The position numbers and the translations under genes are program-made. The notes under the pieces were generated by a model. That model had not been told where the DNA came from, did not search any database, and saw only the letters and a list, made by a program, of their open reading frames with translations. Below are positions 8,216 through 15,899 of a stretch of 40,715 nt of DNA, piece after piece; positions within the stretch are counted from its first letter, which is position 1; each line of letters opens with the position of its first letter. The stretch lies in NCBI GenBank assembly GCA_034435955.1, contig DAOTWA010000061.1, forward strand, positions 1-40,715, written 5' to 3'. Source of the DNA: DAOTWA01 sp034435955 (lineage in GTDB: Bacteria; Chloroflexota; Anaerolineae; Anaerolineales; Anaerolineaceae).

Positions 8216-8898
8216 AAAAGGTCGAATTTTACGGGGCTGGCTTCCCTTACCTCAAAATCAAGGAATTGCCCGGCCGACTGATCGTGCTGGAGGGCACCGA
8301 CGGCGTCGGCCGTTCGACCCAAATCCAGTTGATTCGCAAGTGGCTCGAGGACGAGGGTTTCGCCGTCTCTGACACCGGCCTGCGCCGTTCGCCGCTCACT
8401 CAGCCCGGATTAGACGCCGCCAAAACCGGCCATACCCTCAGCCGGCTGACGATGAACCTGTTCTACGCCACCGATTTTGCCGACCGCCTGGAAAATCAGA
8501 TCATCCCCGCCCTCAAAGCCGGCTTCTACGTCCTCTCCGACCGCTATTTCTACTCCATCATCGCCCGCGATACCGTGCGCGGCGCCGATCCTGAATGGGC
8601 CCGCAAGCTTTACGGATTCGCCCTCAAACCCGATCTGGTAATCTACCTCAAATGTGATGTCCCCCATCTTATCGAGCGCATGGTCCACGGGCGCGGCTTC
8701 GATTACTGGGAATCCGGCATGGACGTCCGCTCGGCCGATAACCTGTACGACAGTTTCGTCGTCTACCAGACCCGCCTGATCGAACAGTTCGACCGTATGG
8801 CCGAGGAGTATGGTTTCGTGGTGGTCGATGCCACCCGCTCGATCGAGGAGGTCTTTCAAGATCTCCAGCGCGAGATCCTCAAGCTTGAAGACGTTTGA
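8212..8898 (+). CDS. Thymidylate-kinase-like P-loop protein, paralogue 2, altered Walker A
   Basis: Second TMK-family protein, 228 residues, clearly homologous to its upstream neighbour: IVLEGTDG at the P-loop, YATDFADRLENQIIPALKAG, VLSDRYFYS, and YYE/YWE-SGMD near the LID region in both. Its Walker A reads GTDGVGRST, with Arg34 (codon CGT at 8311-8313) in place of the invariant Lys that contacts ATP phosphates. All other motifs look intact. It may be a weak or altered kinase, or a regulatory partner forming a heterodimer with paralogue 1. The four-base overlap with that gene supports coupled synthesis. The fold is clear; the activity is unknown. Confidence 0.83.
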   Translation: MKKVEFYGAGFPYLKIKELPGRLIVLEGTDGVGRSTQIQLIRKWLEDEGFAVSDTGLRRSPLTQPGLDAAKTGHTLSRLTMNLFYATDFADRLENQIIPALKAGFYVLSDRYFYSIIARDTVRGADPEWARKLYGFALKPDLVIYLKCDVPHLIERMVHGRGFDYWESGMDVRSADNLYDSFVVYQTRLIEQFDRMAEEYGFVVVDATRSIEEVFQDLQREILKLEDV

Positions 8899-8955
8899 TC
8901 CCTTCTAGGAAAACCACCGCTTTCTGCCCGCAGGAGAAAAGGATGGGAAGTCCCC

Positions 8956-9966
8956 ATGGACGAAGGCTATTGTGTGTACGGCGCCGGGGTGATCACTCGC
9001 GAGGTTCAGGCGCTTCAGCAGGAAATGCCCGGCGTGCGCGAAAATCAGGATATCGAGGCGGTGCACCGTATGCGCGTGGCCTCTCGTCGCCTGCGCGCCG
9101 CCCTACCCCTCTTCAAGGAATGCTTCCCCACTAAAAAATACCGCGCCTGGCTGAAGCAAATCCGTGCCCTGACCAGCGCCCTGGGAGCCGCCCGCGACTG
9201 CGATGTCCAACTCGAAACCCTGCGGCAGTTCTACGAAACTCTCCCCCTGGTGATCTACCAGCCCGGCATCCGCCGGTTGATGCTGCGCCTGCGCCAACGC
9301 CGCATCCGTCTCCAGCGTAATGTTCTGCGCGACCTCCGGCAGCTCGAGGCCAGCCATACCCTCGAAGGGCTGACCGCCCGGCTGGAACCCCTCTCCGCCC
9401 GCCAAAACCAGATCTATCTCTACACGCCTTATATTTATCAGCGCGCCTTCAATGCCATCGCCGCGCAGCGTGAGCAATTCCTCAAATACGAACAATATGT
9501 CGAGCAGCCGGAGTGCATCGATGAGCTGCACGCCATGCGCATCGCCGCCAAGAAGCTTCGCTACACCATGGAAATCTTCGCGCCCATCTACCCGGGCGAG
9601 CTGAAAGAGTATCTTCAAGCGGCCCGTAAGGTGCAGGAAGCACTGGGTAACCTGCACGATTGCGATGTGTGGAATTTATTCCTGCCTGAGTTCATCGAAA
9701 AGGAAAACCATCGCACCCAGATGTACTTCGGTCACACCCGACCGATGCGCCGCCTGGAACCCGGCCTGCGTTTCTTCCAGCAGGCTCAGCAGGAGAACCG
9801 CGGTCGCCTGTACGCCGGTTTCGTCGAATTCTGGCACGAGCTGAAGGCGCGCGATGTGTGGGGACGGCTGTTGGAGGCCATCCAGGTGCCGTACCACGAG
9901 GCCGCCCCCGAACCGGCCCCAGGTGCATCCCAGGGTGAAAGCCAGGGGGCGGGGAGCAGTGTATGA
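8956..9966 (+). CDS. CHAD domain protein
   Basis: CHAD (conserved histidine alpha-helical domain) protein, 336 residues. Two helical repeats begin with AVHRMRVASRRLRAAL (His37, Arg38, Arg40, Arg44-45) and ELHAMRIAAKKLRY (His192), the conserved His/Arg/Lys faces of the fold. CHAD proteins are known to bind inorganic polyphosphate and to associate with polyphosphate granules. No CYTH/triphosphatase domain is fused. The tail after about residue 310 is Ala/Pro/Gly/Gln-rich and probably disordered. The stop overlaps the phosphoesterase start (ATGA). The position after pst-phoU and the two kinase-like genes supports a link to stored phosphate. An ATG at 8943 is out of frame, so 8956 was chosen. Confidence 0.88.
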   Translation: MDEGYCVYGAGVITREVQALQQEMPGVRENQDIEAVHRMRVASRRLRAALPLFKECFPTKKYRAWLKQIRALTSALGAARDCDVQLETLRQFYETLPLVIYQPGIRRLMLRLRQRRIRLQRNVLRDLRQLEASHTLEGLTARLEPLSARQNQIYLYTPYIYQRAFNAIAAQREQFLKYEQYVEQPECIDELHAMRIAAKKLRYTMEIFAPIYPGELKEYLQAARKVQEALGNLHDCDVWNLFLPEFIEKENHRTQMYFGHTRPMRRLEPGLRFFQQAQQENRGRLYAGFVEFWHELKARDVWGRLLEAIQVPYHEAAPEPAPGASQGESQGAGSSV

Positions 9967-10700
9967 AGGTCGCCCTGATCGGCGATATTCACGCCAACCT
10001 GCCCGCTCTCGAAGCGGTTCTGGAGCACGCCCGACTTCAAGGCGCCGAGGCAATCTGGAACGTGGGCGACTTCGTCGGTTACGGCGCCTTTCCTGACCAG
10101 GTTGTGCGTCGGCTGCGCAAGGTCGCCCAGCTCAACATCATCGGCAATTACGACCTCAAAGTCCTCAAAGTCAAGAAAAAAGCGCAGCAATGGAAAGAGA
10201 AGAAAGCTCCCGAAAAGTGGCTCGCCTTCCAATGGGCTTACGAGCATCTGTCCAAGAAGAGCCGTAAATTCCTGCGCTCTTTGCCGGAGCAGATCCCTCT
10301 GCAGATTGAAGGCCATACCGTCCTGCTGGTGCATGGCAGCCCGGCTTCAATCGACGAGCATCTTGTGCCGTCCACCCCAGAACAACGCCTGATGGAGCTG
10401 GCACGCCTGGCGGGCGTAGAGGTGGTGGTATGTGGCCATTCGCATGTGCCCTTCGTGCGCCGCGTTGCGGGAACCTGGTTCGTCAATACCGGCAGCGTAG
10501 GGCGGCCCGACGACGGAGATCCGCGCGCCTGCTACGCCGTAATGAGGGCCTCGCCGGAGGAGGTCGAATTCACCCACTACCGCGTGCCCTATGACGTGGA
10601 GCGCGCTGCGCAGGCCATCCGCGAAGCTGGTCTGCCCGAGGATTTTGCCAGGATGGTGCTCGAGGGAAAGAACCTTACCGCGGTTCAGAACCACCCATAA
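9963..10700 (+). CDS. Calcineurin-like (YfcE/MJ0936-type) metallophosphoesterase
   Basis: Cytoplasmic dinuclear-metal phosphoesterase, 245 residues. Motifs in order: GDIHAN (Asp8, His10), GDFVGYG (Asp36), GNYD (Asn62, Asp64; Tyr replaces the His of the common GNHD), VHGSP (His124) and GHSHVPF (His159, His161), then NTGSVGRPDDGDPRACYAV, typical of the YfcE-like branch. A Lys-rich stretch follows the GNYD motif (about 66-84). It is translationally coupled to the CHAD gene by ATGA. The family hydrolyses phosphodiesters or nucleotide phosphates, and the real substrate cannot be read from sequence. Context suggests nucleotide or polyphosphate turnover. It converges with the amidohydrolase gene, with only three bases between the two stops. 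Confidence 0.88.
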   Translation: MKVALIGDIHANLPALEAVLEHARLQGAEAIWNVGDFVGYGAFPDQVVRRLRKVAQLNIIGNYDLKVLKVKKKAQQWKEKKAPEKWLAFQWAYEHLSKKSRKFLRSLPEQIPLQIEGHTVLLVHGSPASIDEHLVPSTPEQRLMELARLAGVEVVVCGHSHVPFVRRVAGTWFVNTGSVGRPDDGDPRACYAVMRASPEEVEFTHYRVPYDVERAAQAIREAGLPEDFARMVLEGKNLTAVQNHP

Positions 10701-10703
10701 TCA

Positions 10704-12035
10704 TTACCACGCTCCAAACAAATCGTGGGCAATCTTGTTGACCCGCGCCCGCGCTCGTTGCGCATCGATGGTCAGCAGTTCGCGCTCGCGCAGCACCTGG
10801 CGCCCATCGATCCACACATTGCGCACATCGGAAGATTTGGCGGCATACACCAGGTTGGAATAAATATCATAGAGCGGCGATTGGTGCAGCCCGTTCAGGC
10901 CGATGGTGATCAGGTCGGCGGCTTTGCCCGGCTCGAGTGAACCGGTGCGCTCCCCCAGGCCCAAAGCCCGTGCGCCGCCCAGGGTGGCCATGCGCACCAC
11001 ACTGCGCGCATCCATGACCGTCGGATCGTTGCGCACGCCCTTCTGAATCAATGCCGCCGTGCGCATCTCCCCCCACAGATCAAGATCATTGTTGGAAGCC
11101 GCCCCATCGGTGCCCAACCCAATGATCACCCCGGCTTTGAGCATATCTGGCAGGCGGGCGATGCCTGCGCCGGTCTTTAGATTGGATTCCGGGCAGTGGG
11201 CCACCGCCGTCTTGCGTTCGGCCAACAGGGAAATCTCCGCATCGCTCAGGTGCACACAATGCGCCAGCAGCGTGCGCGAGCCGAGCAGGCCCAGCTCATC
11301 GAGCAATTCTATGGGCGTCTTGCCGCTGCGCTCCCGGACGGTGGCCACTTCAGTCAGGGATTCCGCAGCGTGGGTGATGAACAGGGCATCATATTCGCGC
11401 GCCAGCTTGCTGATTTGCTCCAGAGCGGAACGCGAGGCCGTATAGGTGGCGTGCGCCTGGATGCATGGGGTGATCAGGTCATGCCCGCGATAACGCTCGA
11501 AAAATTCACGCGCCCCGGATAGCCTCTCTTCCGGCAGAATGCCATCCGGGCCGGTAAAGTCGATGAAGCTCGATCCATTCACTAAGCGAAAGCCGGCGCG
11601 GATGGCCGCTTCTGTGGTGGCGTCACGCTGCCAGTACATATCGGCCGCAGCCGTCGTCCCGGCCAGGATCATCTCGGCAAAAGCCAGCTCGGCACCGGCG
11701 GTCACGTTCTCGGCGTTGGCGTATTGTATTTCGAGCGGCCAGATACGCGCCAGCCAGGCTTCAAGGGCCAAATCATCGGCGATGCCGCGGAAGAGCGTCA
11801 TCGCCGCGTGGGTGTGGGCGTTGATCAGGCCGGGCATCACCACCTGCCCGCGAGCATCATAGGTCGCTTGCGGCTCAACCTGCGCCTGAACCTTGGCGGA
11901 CGGCCCCACCGCGGCGATCTCTCTCCCTCGTACGGCGACAGCCCCATCCGGGTAGGTGTGAAAATCATCATCCATGGCGACCACCAGGCCGCCGTGGATG
12001 AGTAAGTCAACCGGTTCTTTGATCTTTTCGGGCAA
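10704..12035 (-). CDS. mtaD: MTA/SAH deaminase-type amidohydrolase (TrzA/MtaD family)
   Basis: Metal-dependent amidohydrolase of 443 residues, in the family that deaminates 5'-methylthioadenosine or S-adenosylhomocysteine. Motifs: PGLINAHTHAAM (metal ligands His74, His76), QAHATYT, THAAES, LLAHCVHLSD, HCPESNLKTGAG and the metal Asp in GLGTDGAASNNDLD. The N-terminal and C-terminal beta-sandwich halves (GGLVVAMDDDF..., VWIDGRQVLRERE...) are complete. The TTG start at 12035 follows GAGGGAGA. Guanine or chlorohydrolase relatives are alternatives. The deaminase call is strengthened by the neighbouring phosphorylase, which has a 6-oxopurine-type base site, so this enzyme would make methylthioinosine for it. 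It is separated from the ECF S-component gene by 179 bases. Confidence 0.85.
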   Translation of the reverse strand: MPEKIKEPVDLLIHGGLVVAMDDDFHTYPDGAVAVRGREIAAVGPSAKVQAQVEPQATYDARGQVVMPGLINAHTHAAMTLFRGIADDLALEAWLARIWPLEIQYANAENVTAGAELAFAEMILAGTTAAADMYWQRDATTEAAIRAGFRLVNGSSFIDFTGPDGILPEERLSGAREFFERYRGHDLITPCIQAHATYTASRSALEQISKLAREYDALFITHAAESLTEVATVRERSGKTPIELLDELGLLGSRTLLAHCVHLSDAEISLLAERKTAVAHCPESNLKTGAGIARLPDMLKAGVIIGLGTDGAASNNDLDLWGEMRTAALIQKGVRNDPTVMDARSVVRMATLGGARALGLGERTGSLEPGKAADLITIGLNGLHQSPLYDIYSNLVYAAKSSDVRNVWIDGRQVLRERELLTIDAQRARARVNKIAHDLFGAW

Positions 12036-12054
12036 AATCGTCTCCCTCGCCCCC

Positions 12055-12082
12055 CGCCCCTCTCCTTTGACGGAGAGGGGCG
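12055..12082. repeat. GC-rich hairpin, copy 1 of a dispersed palindrome
   Basis: Perfect 11-bp arms CGCCCCTCTCC (12055-12065) and GGAGAGGGGCG (12072-12082) around TTTGAC, flanked by CCTCGCCCC on the left and GGAGTGAGG (12106-12114) on the right. The same CCCCTCTCC/GGAGAGGGG core with CCTCACCCC-type flanks recurs at 22933-23003. This looks like a REP/MITE-type intergenic repeat. It lies between the S-component gene and the amidohydrolase. Confidence 0.65.
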
Positions 12083-12214
12083 GATAATCATTTTTCCGGA
12101 CAACCGGAGTGAGGCTTTCTACGCCAAAGCGGATTCGACCGCTGCCTCGTTCGGGTCTTCAATGACCCAAACCTGACACAGGCAGTTGTTTAAACCTGCG
12201 TTTTTTCGCCTCCC

Positions 12215-13048
12215 TCAGTCCGCCTCTTCGACGAACTGCTCCCGTCCGGAAAGCATGAAGCTTGCCACCAGGATGATCAGCAGGAAGGGAAGGACACCGA
12301 GCCACACGCCGATCTGCCGCGTGGAACCTGCGGCGAACTGGAAGAGCTGCTGCCCATACAGGCCAGTGGAAATCCCCAGCCCGACGATTAGCCCGCCCAG
12401 CGTTCCAAAGATCATCAGCGCGGCGCCCAGGCCGCGCGCGAAGCCGCCCGCGACTTCTTCCTTATCCATGATGTCGGTCCAGATCAAGCCCCACTGCTTG
12501 ACGCGCGGGTATAACAGCAGCAGGAGGATGGGGCCCAGCACCAGCTCGGCGATGGCATTGTTGATGGTGATAATGATGGCCAGGGCGGCGAAGGGCACCA
12601 GGCCGATCAAATCCAGGAACCAGGCGATGATGATGGCGCACGCCGCCGCGGCAATAATGGTTATGATGACATAAGCCGCGAACTTGCGCCACGAATTGAC
12701 ATTCTGTGACATGTCGTTCTTGGGCACCAGCCCGAGAGCACCCCATAGTTTATACGACACAAAGCCGAGGTAGAAGTTGCCGATGAAGCCGAAGATACTG
12801 CCCCAGCCCAGCGTGCCGCCGAACCAGTCACCGATGGCGTTGCCAATGGCCGACCCCCAGGCGCCGGCCGGTCCAAACATCAACCCAAAGATGACCGGGA
12901 AGACATTCGCCGGACGCACTTCGGTGATGCCGGGGATGATTGGGATGCCCCCCTTGAACGGGATCAACACCGCCGCGTAAATGGCTGCAGACAATGCGGT
13001 CAGGATGATCATCCGGGTGTGGCGCCACATCGTAATGACTTCTTTCAT
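12215..13048 (-). CDS. ECF transporter substrate-binding (S) component, leftward module
   Basis: Integral membrane S component, 277 residues, about six to eight TM helices. The RPANVFPVIFGLMFGPAGAWGSAIGNAIGDW region aligns by eye with the S component of the rightward module (RPAVAIPMFFGVVFGPWVGLITGFLGNVIGD), and both resemble the QueT-like branch. It is longer than typical S components (about 180-220 residues), with extra C-terminal membrane segments. The frame is open from 13081, but ATG 13048 follows AGAGGAGAAA. It closes an operon with an MTI/MTA phosphorylase, an isomerase, EcfT and a fused ECF ATPase, so its ligand is plausibly a methylthio-nucleoside, purine or related compound. The ligand is inference. 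Confidence 0.85.
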   Translation of the reverse strand: MKEVITMWRHTRMIILTALSAAIYAAVLIPFKGGIPIIPGITEVRPANVFPVIFGLMFGPAGAWGSAIGNAIGDWFGGTLGWGSIFGFIGNFYLGFVSYKLWGALGLVPKNDMSQNVNSWRKFAAYVIITIIAAAACAIIIAWFLDLIGLVPFAALAIIITINNAIAELVLGPILLLLLYPRVKQWGLIWTDIMDKEEVAGGFARGLGAALMIFGTLGGLIVGLGISTGLYGQQLFQFAAGSTRQIGVWLGVLPFLLIILVASFMLSGREQFVEEAD

Positions 13049-13214
13049 GGCTTTTTCTCCTCTTTGAACAAGAAAAAACAAATGAATGAGACGATGGTGG
13101 TCTTAACCGAAACATGACAGGTGACCTTTCTCTTATATAACCGCCTCCTTTCTGCGTAATATTTCGCACTGCCATAATAGAATAACCTGAATAAATCGCT
13201 CCCGCCAGCGCCGT

Positions 13215-13994
13215 TCATGCTCCCGGCGGATGGACAACCATCGCCGCAGAGGCGCAAAGACAATCCACCTTGAACGGTGCGCGCAAAACATCGATAAATA
13301 ATCGTACCAGTGCCTTCTGCAGCTCGCCCCTGCCGGCATCTACGAACTGGATGGCCGCACCAGCTATCCCGGCAGCCCAATTGATCGAATAGGCCACTCC
13401 CGCATAGTGCATGCCCAGTTCACGCGCTAGGCCGACTTCCGGCACGCCGGTCATCCCGACCACATGCCCGCCGAGCTGGGCAAACATGCGCACCTCGGCG
13501 GCTGTCTCCAGACGCGGCCCATTGGTGCAAACATACGTCCCCGCCGGACGGATGGCCAGCCCGTGGGTGGAGGCAAACGCCAGCAGCCGCTCACGCAGCG
13601 CCGGACAGTAAGGTTGAGTCATATCCGTATGGGCCAGGCCGCTTTTGCCGCCGTCAAAGAAGGTCCCCTCGCGGCCGTGGGTGAAATCCAGAAACTGGTC
13701 GATGGCTACCAGCGATCCCGGCGGGACGTCGTTAACCAGCGAACCAACCGCAAAGGTGGCCAAAATCCTCTTCACATCGAGCTGCTGGAGCGCCTTCAGA
13801 TTGGCCCGGTAGTTGATGCGGTGCGGGGGTACCCTGTGCTCCGGGCCATGACGCGCCAGAAAGACGATGTCCTCCAGCTCCCCCCGTCCATAAAAGACCA
13901 GCGCCTGACCGTAAGGGGTGTCCAGGGTCTCCGCCGCGAGATCGTAGCCCTCCAGCCGGTCAAATCCCGTCCCGCCGATGATGGCCGCGCGCAC
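13215..13994 (-). CDS. mtnP: MTA/methylthioinosine phosphorylase (MtnP/MTIP family)
   Basis: Trimeric PNP-family phosphorylase, 259 residues, splitting a 5'-methylthio-nucleoside into the base and methylthioribose-1-phosphate. Motifs: IIGGTGF (phosphate loop), ARHGPEHRVPPHRINYRANL, TNGPRLETAAEVRMF, MTGVPEVGLARE. The base-recognition segment is INWAAG (Asn205) where MTA-specific enzymes have Asp (DYD). Asn here is the 6-oxopurine pattern seen in bacterial methylthioinosine phosphorylases, and it fits with the deaminase gene in the same cluster. The GTG start lies three bases after the isomerase stop. The family is firm; MTI rather than MTA as substrate is inferred from Asn205 plus context. Confidence 0.87.
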   Translation of the reverse strand: MRAAIIGGTGFDRLEGYDLAAETLDTPYGQALVFYGRGELEDIVFLARHGPEHRVPPHRINYRANLKALQQLDVKRILATFAVGSLVNDVPPGSLVAIDQFLDFTHGREGTFFDGGKSGLAHTDMTQPYCPALRERLLAFASTHGLAIRPAGTYVCTNGPRLETAAEVRMFAQLGGHVVGMTGVPEVGLARELGMHYAGVAYSINWAAGIAGAAIQFVDAGRGELQKALVRLFIDVLRAPFKVDCLCASAAMVVHPPGA

Positions 13995-13997
13995 GCT

Positions 13998-15083
13998 TCA
14001 TCTGCCTTTCCGACCGGCGTCGGGCCGGTAAAAGCGCCGCAGGTCGTATGGATTGAGCACGCCATATTCGGTGACTATGCCCGAAACCAGATGCGGCGGG
14101 GTGATGTCGAAAGCCGGATAATAAGCCGGGATGTCTTCCAGCGTGGTGGGCGTGCCCCGCGCTGCGCGTACTTCGGCCGGGTCGCGCTCTTCGATCACGA
14201 TCGATGCCCGGTCTGGCCGGCTCGCGTCGACCACCGAGCACAGCGCAAAATACGGCACGCCGTGGTAATGCGCGGCCAGTGCATTCTGGAAGGTGCCAAT
14301 CTTGTTAACCACATGGCCGTCCAAGGTGACCAGATCCGCGGCGGTGAAATATTTCTGCACCTTGCCCTGCGATAGTACATACGCGGGCATATTATCGGTG
14401 ATGAGCTGGACGGCAAAACCCAGCTCGTGCAGACTGGGTGCCGTCAGACGCGCTCCCTGCAGATAAGGCCGCGTCTCCGGCACGAACACGCGCATAGACT
14501 TGCCCGCCTCGCGCGCGAAGATCAGAGTGAGGATGAAAGAATTCTCGGCGAAGCACATGGTCAGGACGCCATCGCCATCGGCGATCAATTCGGCTCCATA
14601 CTGGCCCATGCGCGTCCAGCGCACAAAAGAACGGTCGCGAGCCGCCTCGATCCACGCCAGCAAAGCCGCCTCCAGGTTCTCCCCACGCGCCAGGGCATCC
14701 TCGGCGACCTGCATCAGCCGCCCCAGATTGCGGGATATGGCCGTATTGGTCGGACGGGTGGCCACCAGCCTGGACTGCGCGCGCATAAGGCTGGCGCGGG
14801 CCGCATCGGCATCCAATCTGGCCGCTTCCCTGGCCTGGATCACCATGGCGTAAGCCGCCACAATCCACTGCGCCCCGCCCTGAATGATCATCTTTTCGAT
14901 CGCCTGGGCGGCTTCTTCGACTGTACGGCACCGTACGAAATGGCGTTCGAAAGGATAGCGGCTGCGATCAAGCATCACAACCTGACCATCCTCGTAGCGT
15001 GCCACATTCTCGCGCCGTAGCAGGAAGGGCAATTTCTCGTTGATCGCGTTGACGTCGATCTCTGATTTTTCTGTAATGGTCAC
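13998..15083 (-). CDS. mtnA: MtnA-type methylthioribose-1-phosphate isomerase, divergent
   Basis: eIF2B-alpha/beta/delta-fold sugar-phosphate isomerase, 361 residues, expected to convert MTR-1-P to methylthioribulose-1-phosphate. MtnA landmarks: RPTNTAISRNLGRL, the catalytic Cys (Cys177, in LTMCFAENSF where canonical enzymes have HCNAGALAT), VPETRPYLQGARLTA, ITDNMPAYVLSQGKV, the catalytic Asp (Asp250, in AADLVTLDGHVVNKIGTFQNA) and PAFDITPPHLVSGIVTEYGVL. Cys and Asp are kept, but the loop around the Cys is not canonical, so a related substrate such as another 1-phospho-sugar is possible. It lies directly before the phosphorylase whose product it would use. The GTG start has only a weak RBS. 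Confidence 0.83.
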   Translation of the reverse strand: MTITEKSEIDVNAINEKLPFLLRRENVARYEDGQVVMLDRSRYPFERHFVRCRTVEEAAQAIEKMIIQGGAQWIVAAYAMVIQAREAARLDADAARASLMRAQSRLVATRPTNTAISRNLGRLMQVAEDALARGENLEAALLAWIEAARDRSFVRWTRMGQYGAELIADGDGVLTMCFAENSFILTLIFAREAGKSMRVFVPETRPYLQGARLTAPSLHELGFAVQLITDNMPAYVLSQGKVQKYFTAADLVTLDGHVVNKIGTFQNALAAHYHGVPYFALCSVVDASRPDRASIVIEERDPAEVRAARGTPTTLEDIPAYYPAFDITPPHLVSGIVTEYGVLNPYDLRRFYRPDAGRKGR

Positions 15084-15114
15084 TTTTTCTACTTGATTCT
15101 TTCTATCTACTAAT

Positions 15115-15897
15115 TTAAAAGCGCACCAAGCCAGGGATGTTGCCGTAACCCTGGATCTTGATCACCGTGACAGCCGCGAAGAGCGCTACCAGGATGGCTA
15201 TCGTGATGTAATCCCGTGTTTGCATCCGGGGGTCGAGATAGAACGTGCGGTCAGGCCGCGCGCCAAACCCTTTCGATTCCAATGCCATGCCGAAGATATT
15301 GGTGCTTCGGATCGTCGAAATGAATACCGGGATGAGCAGGGGCACAAATTTACGCACCCGCTGAATGATATTGCCGCTGTCCAGGTCCAGTCCTCGACTG
15401 CGCTGAGCCTGCCCGATAATGCTCACCGAAGCTACCAGGGTTGGCACCAGCCGCAGCGCGGTGGAAATGGCGAAGCCCACCCGGTAGGGAAGTCCAAATT
15501 TGATCATGCCGATGATAAATTCTTCATTGCGGGTGGTGCTCAGGAAGATGATCCCGGTTGTAATCAGGGAAAGCATCACCAGCGTGCGGCTGGCGGCGTA
15601 CTCCACCGCTTCCAGCTTGATTATCCAGAACAGAGTGGTCTTACCGCTGGAGAAAAGCGTCCACATGACCATCCCGGAGATCGTCAGGATAACCATGATG
15701 TAGGCGATGCGCTTTAGATTGACCAGCGAGCGTGAGATCACCCCCAGCAGAACGATCACCAGACTGATGGGCAATACCCACAATGGGTTTTGGAAGTAGA
15801 GGATCAGCACGAAGAACACCGCCAGCATGAAGATCTTGGTGCGCGGATCCAGCCGATGGATGACCGTGTCGAGATCCATGTAAATTTCGGAGTCCAT
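15115..15897 (-). CDS. ecfT: ECF transporter transmembrane coupling protein EcfT, leftward module
   Basis: EcfT family, 260 residues, with membrane helices and the two Ala-Arg-Gly coupling motifs that grip the ATPases: AQRSRG and ALESKGFG. The N-terminus MDLDTVIHRLDPRTKIFML is typical. The frame is open from 15921, inside the ATPase gene. ATG 15897, two bases after the ATPase stop, gives the standard N-terminus and was chosen. It links the fused ATPase to the S component of the same operon, whose gene lies two genes further on. Confidence 0.92.
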   Translation of the reverse strand: MDSEIYMDLDTVIHRLDPRTKIFMLAVFFVLILYFQNPLWVLPISLVIVLLGVISRSLVNLKRIAYIMVILTISGMVMWTLFSSGKTTLFWIIKLEAVEYAASRTLVMLSLITTGIIFLSTTRNEEFIIGMIKFGLPYRVGFAISTALRLVPTLVASVSIIGQAQRSRGLDLDSGNIIQRVRKFVPLLIPVFISTIRSTNIFGMALESKGFGARPDRTFYLDPRMQTRDYITIAILVALFAAVTVIKIQGYGNIPGLVRF

Positions 15898-15899
15898 AC

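Noticed and set aside
13464..14375. 303-residue open frame on the plus strand
   Set aside because: Antisense to the phosphorylase and isomerase genes, whose motifs are unmistakable. Shadow frame.
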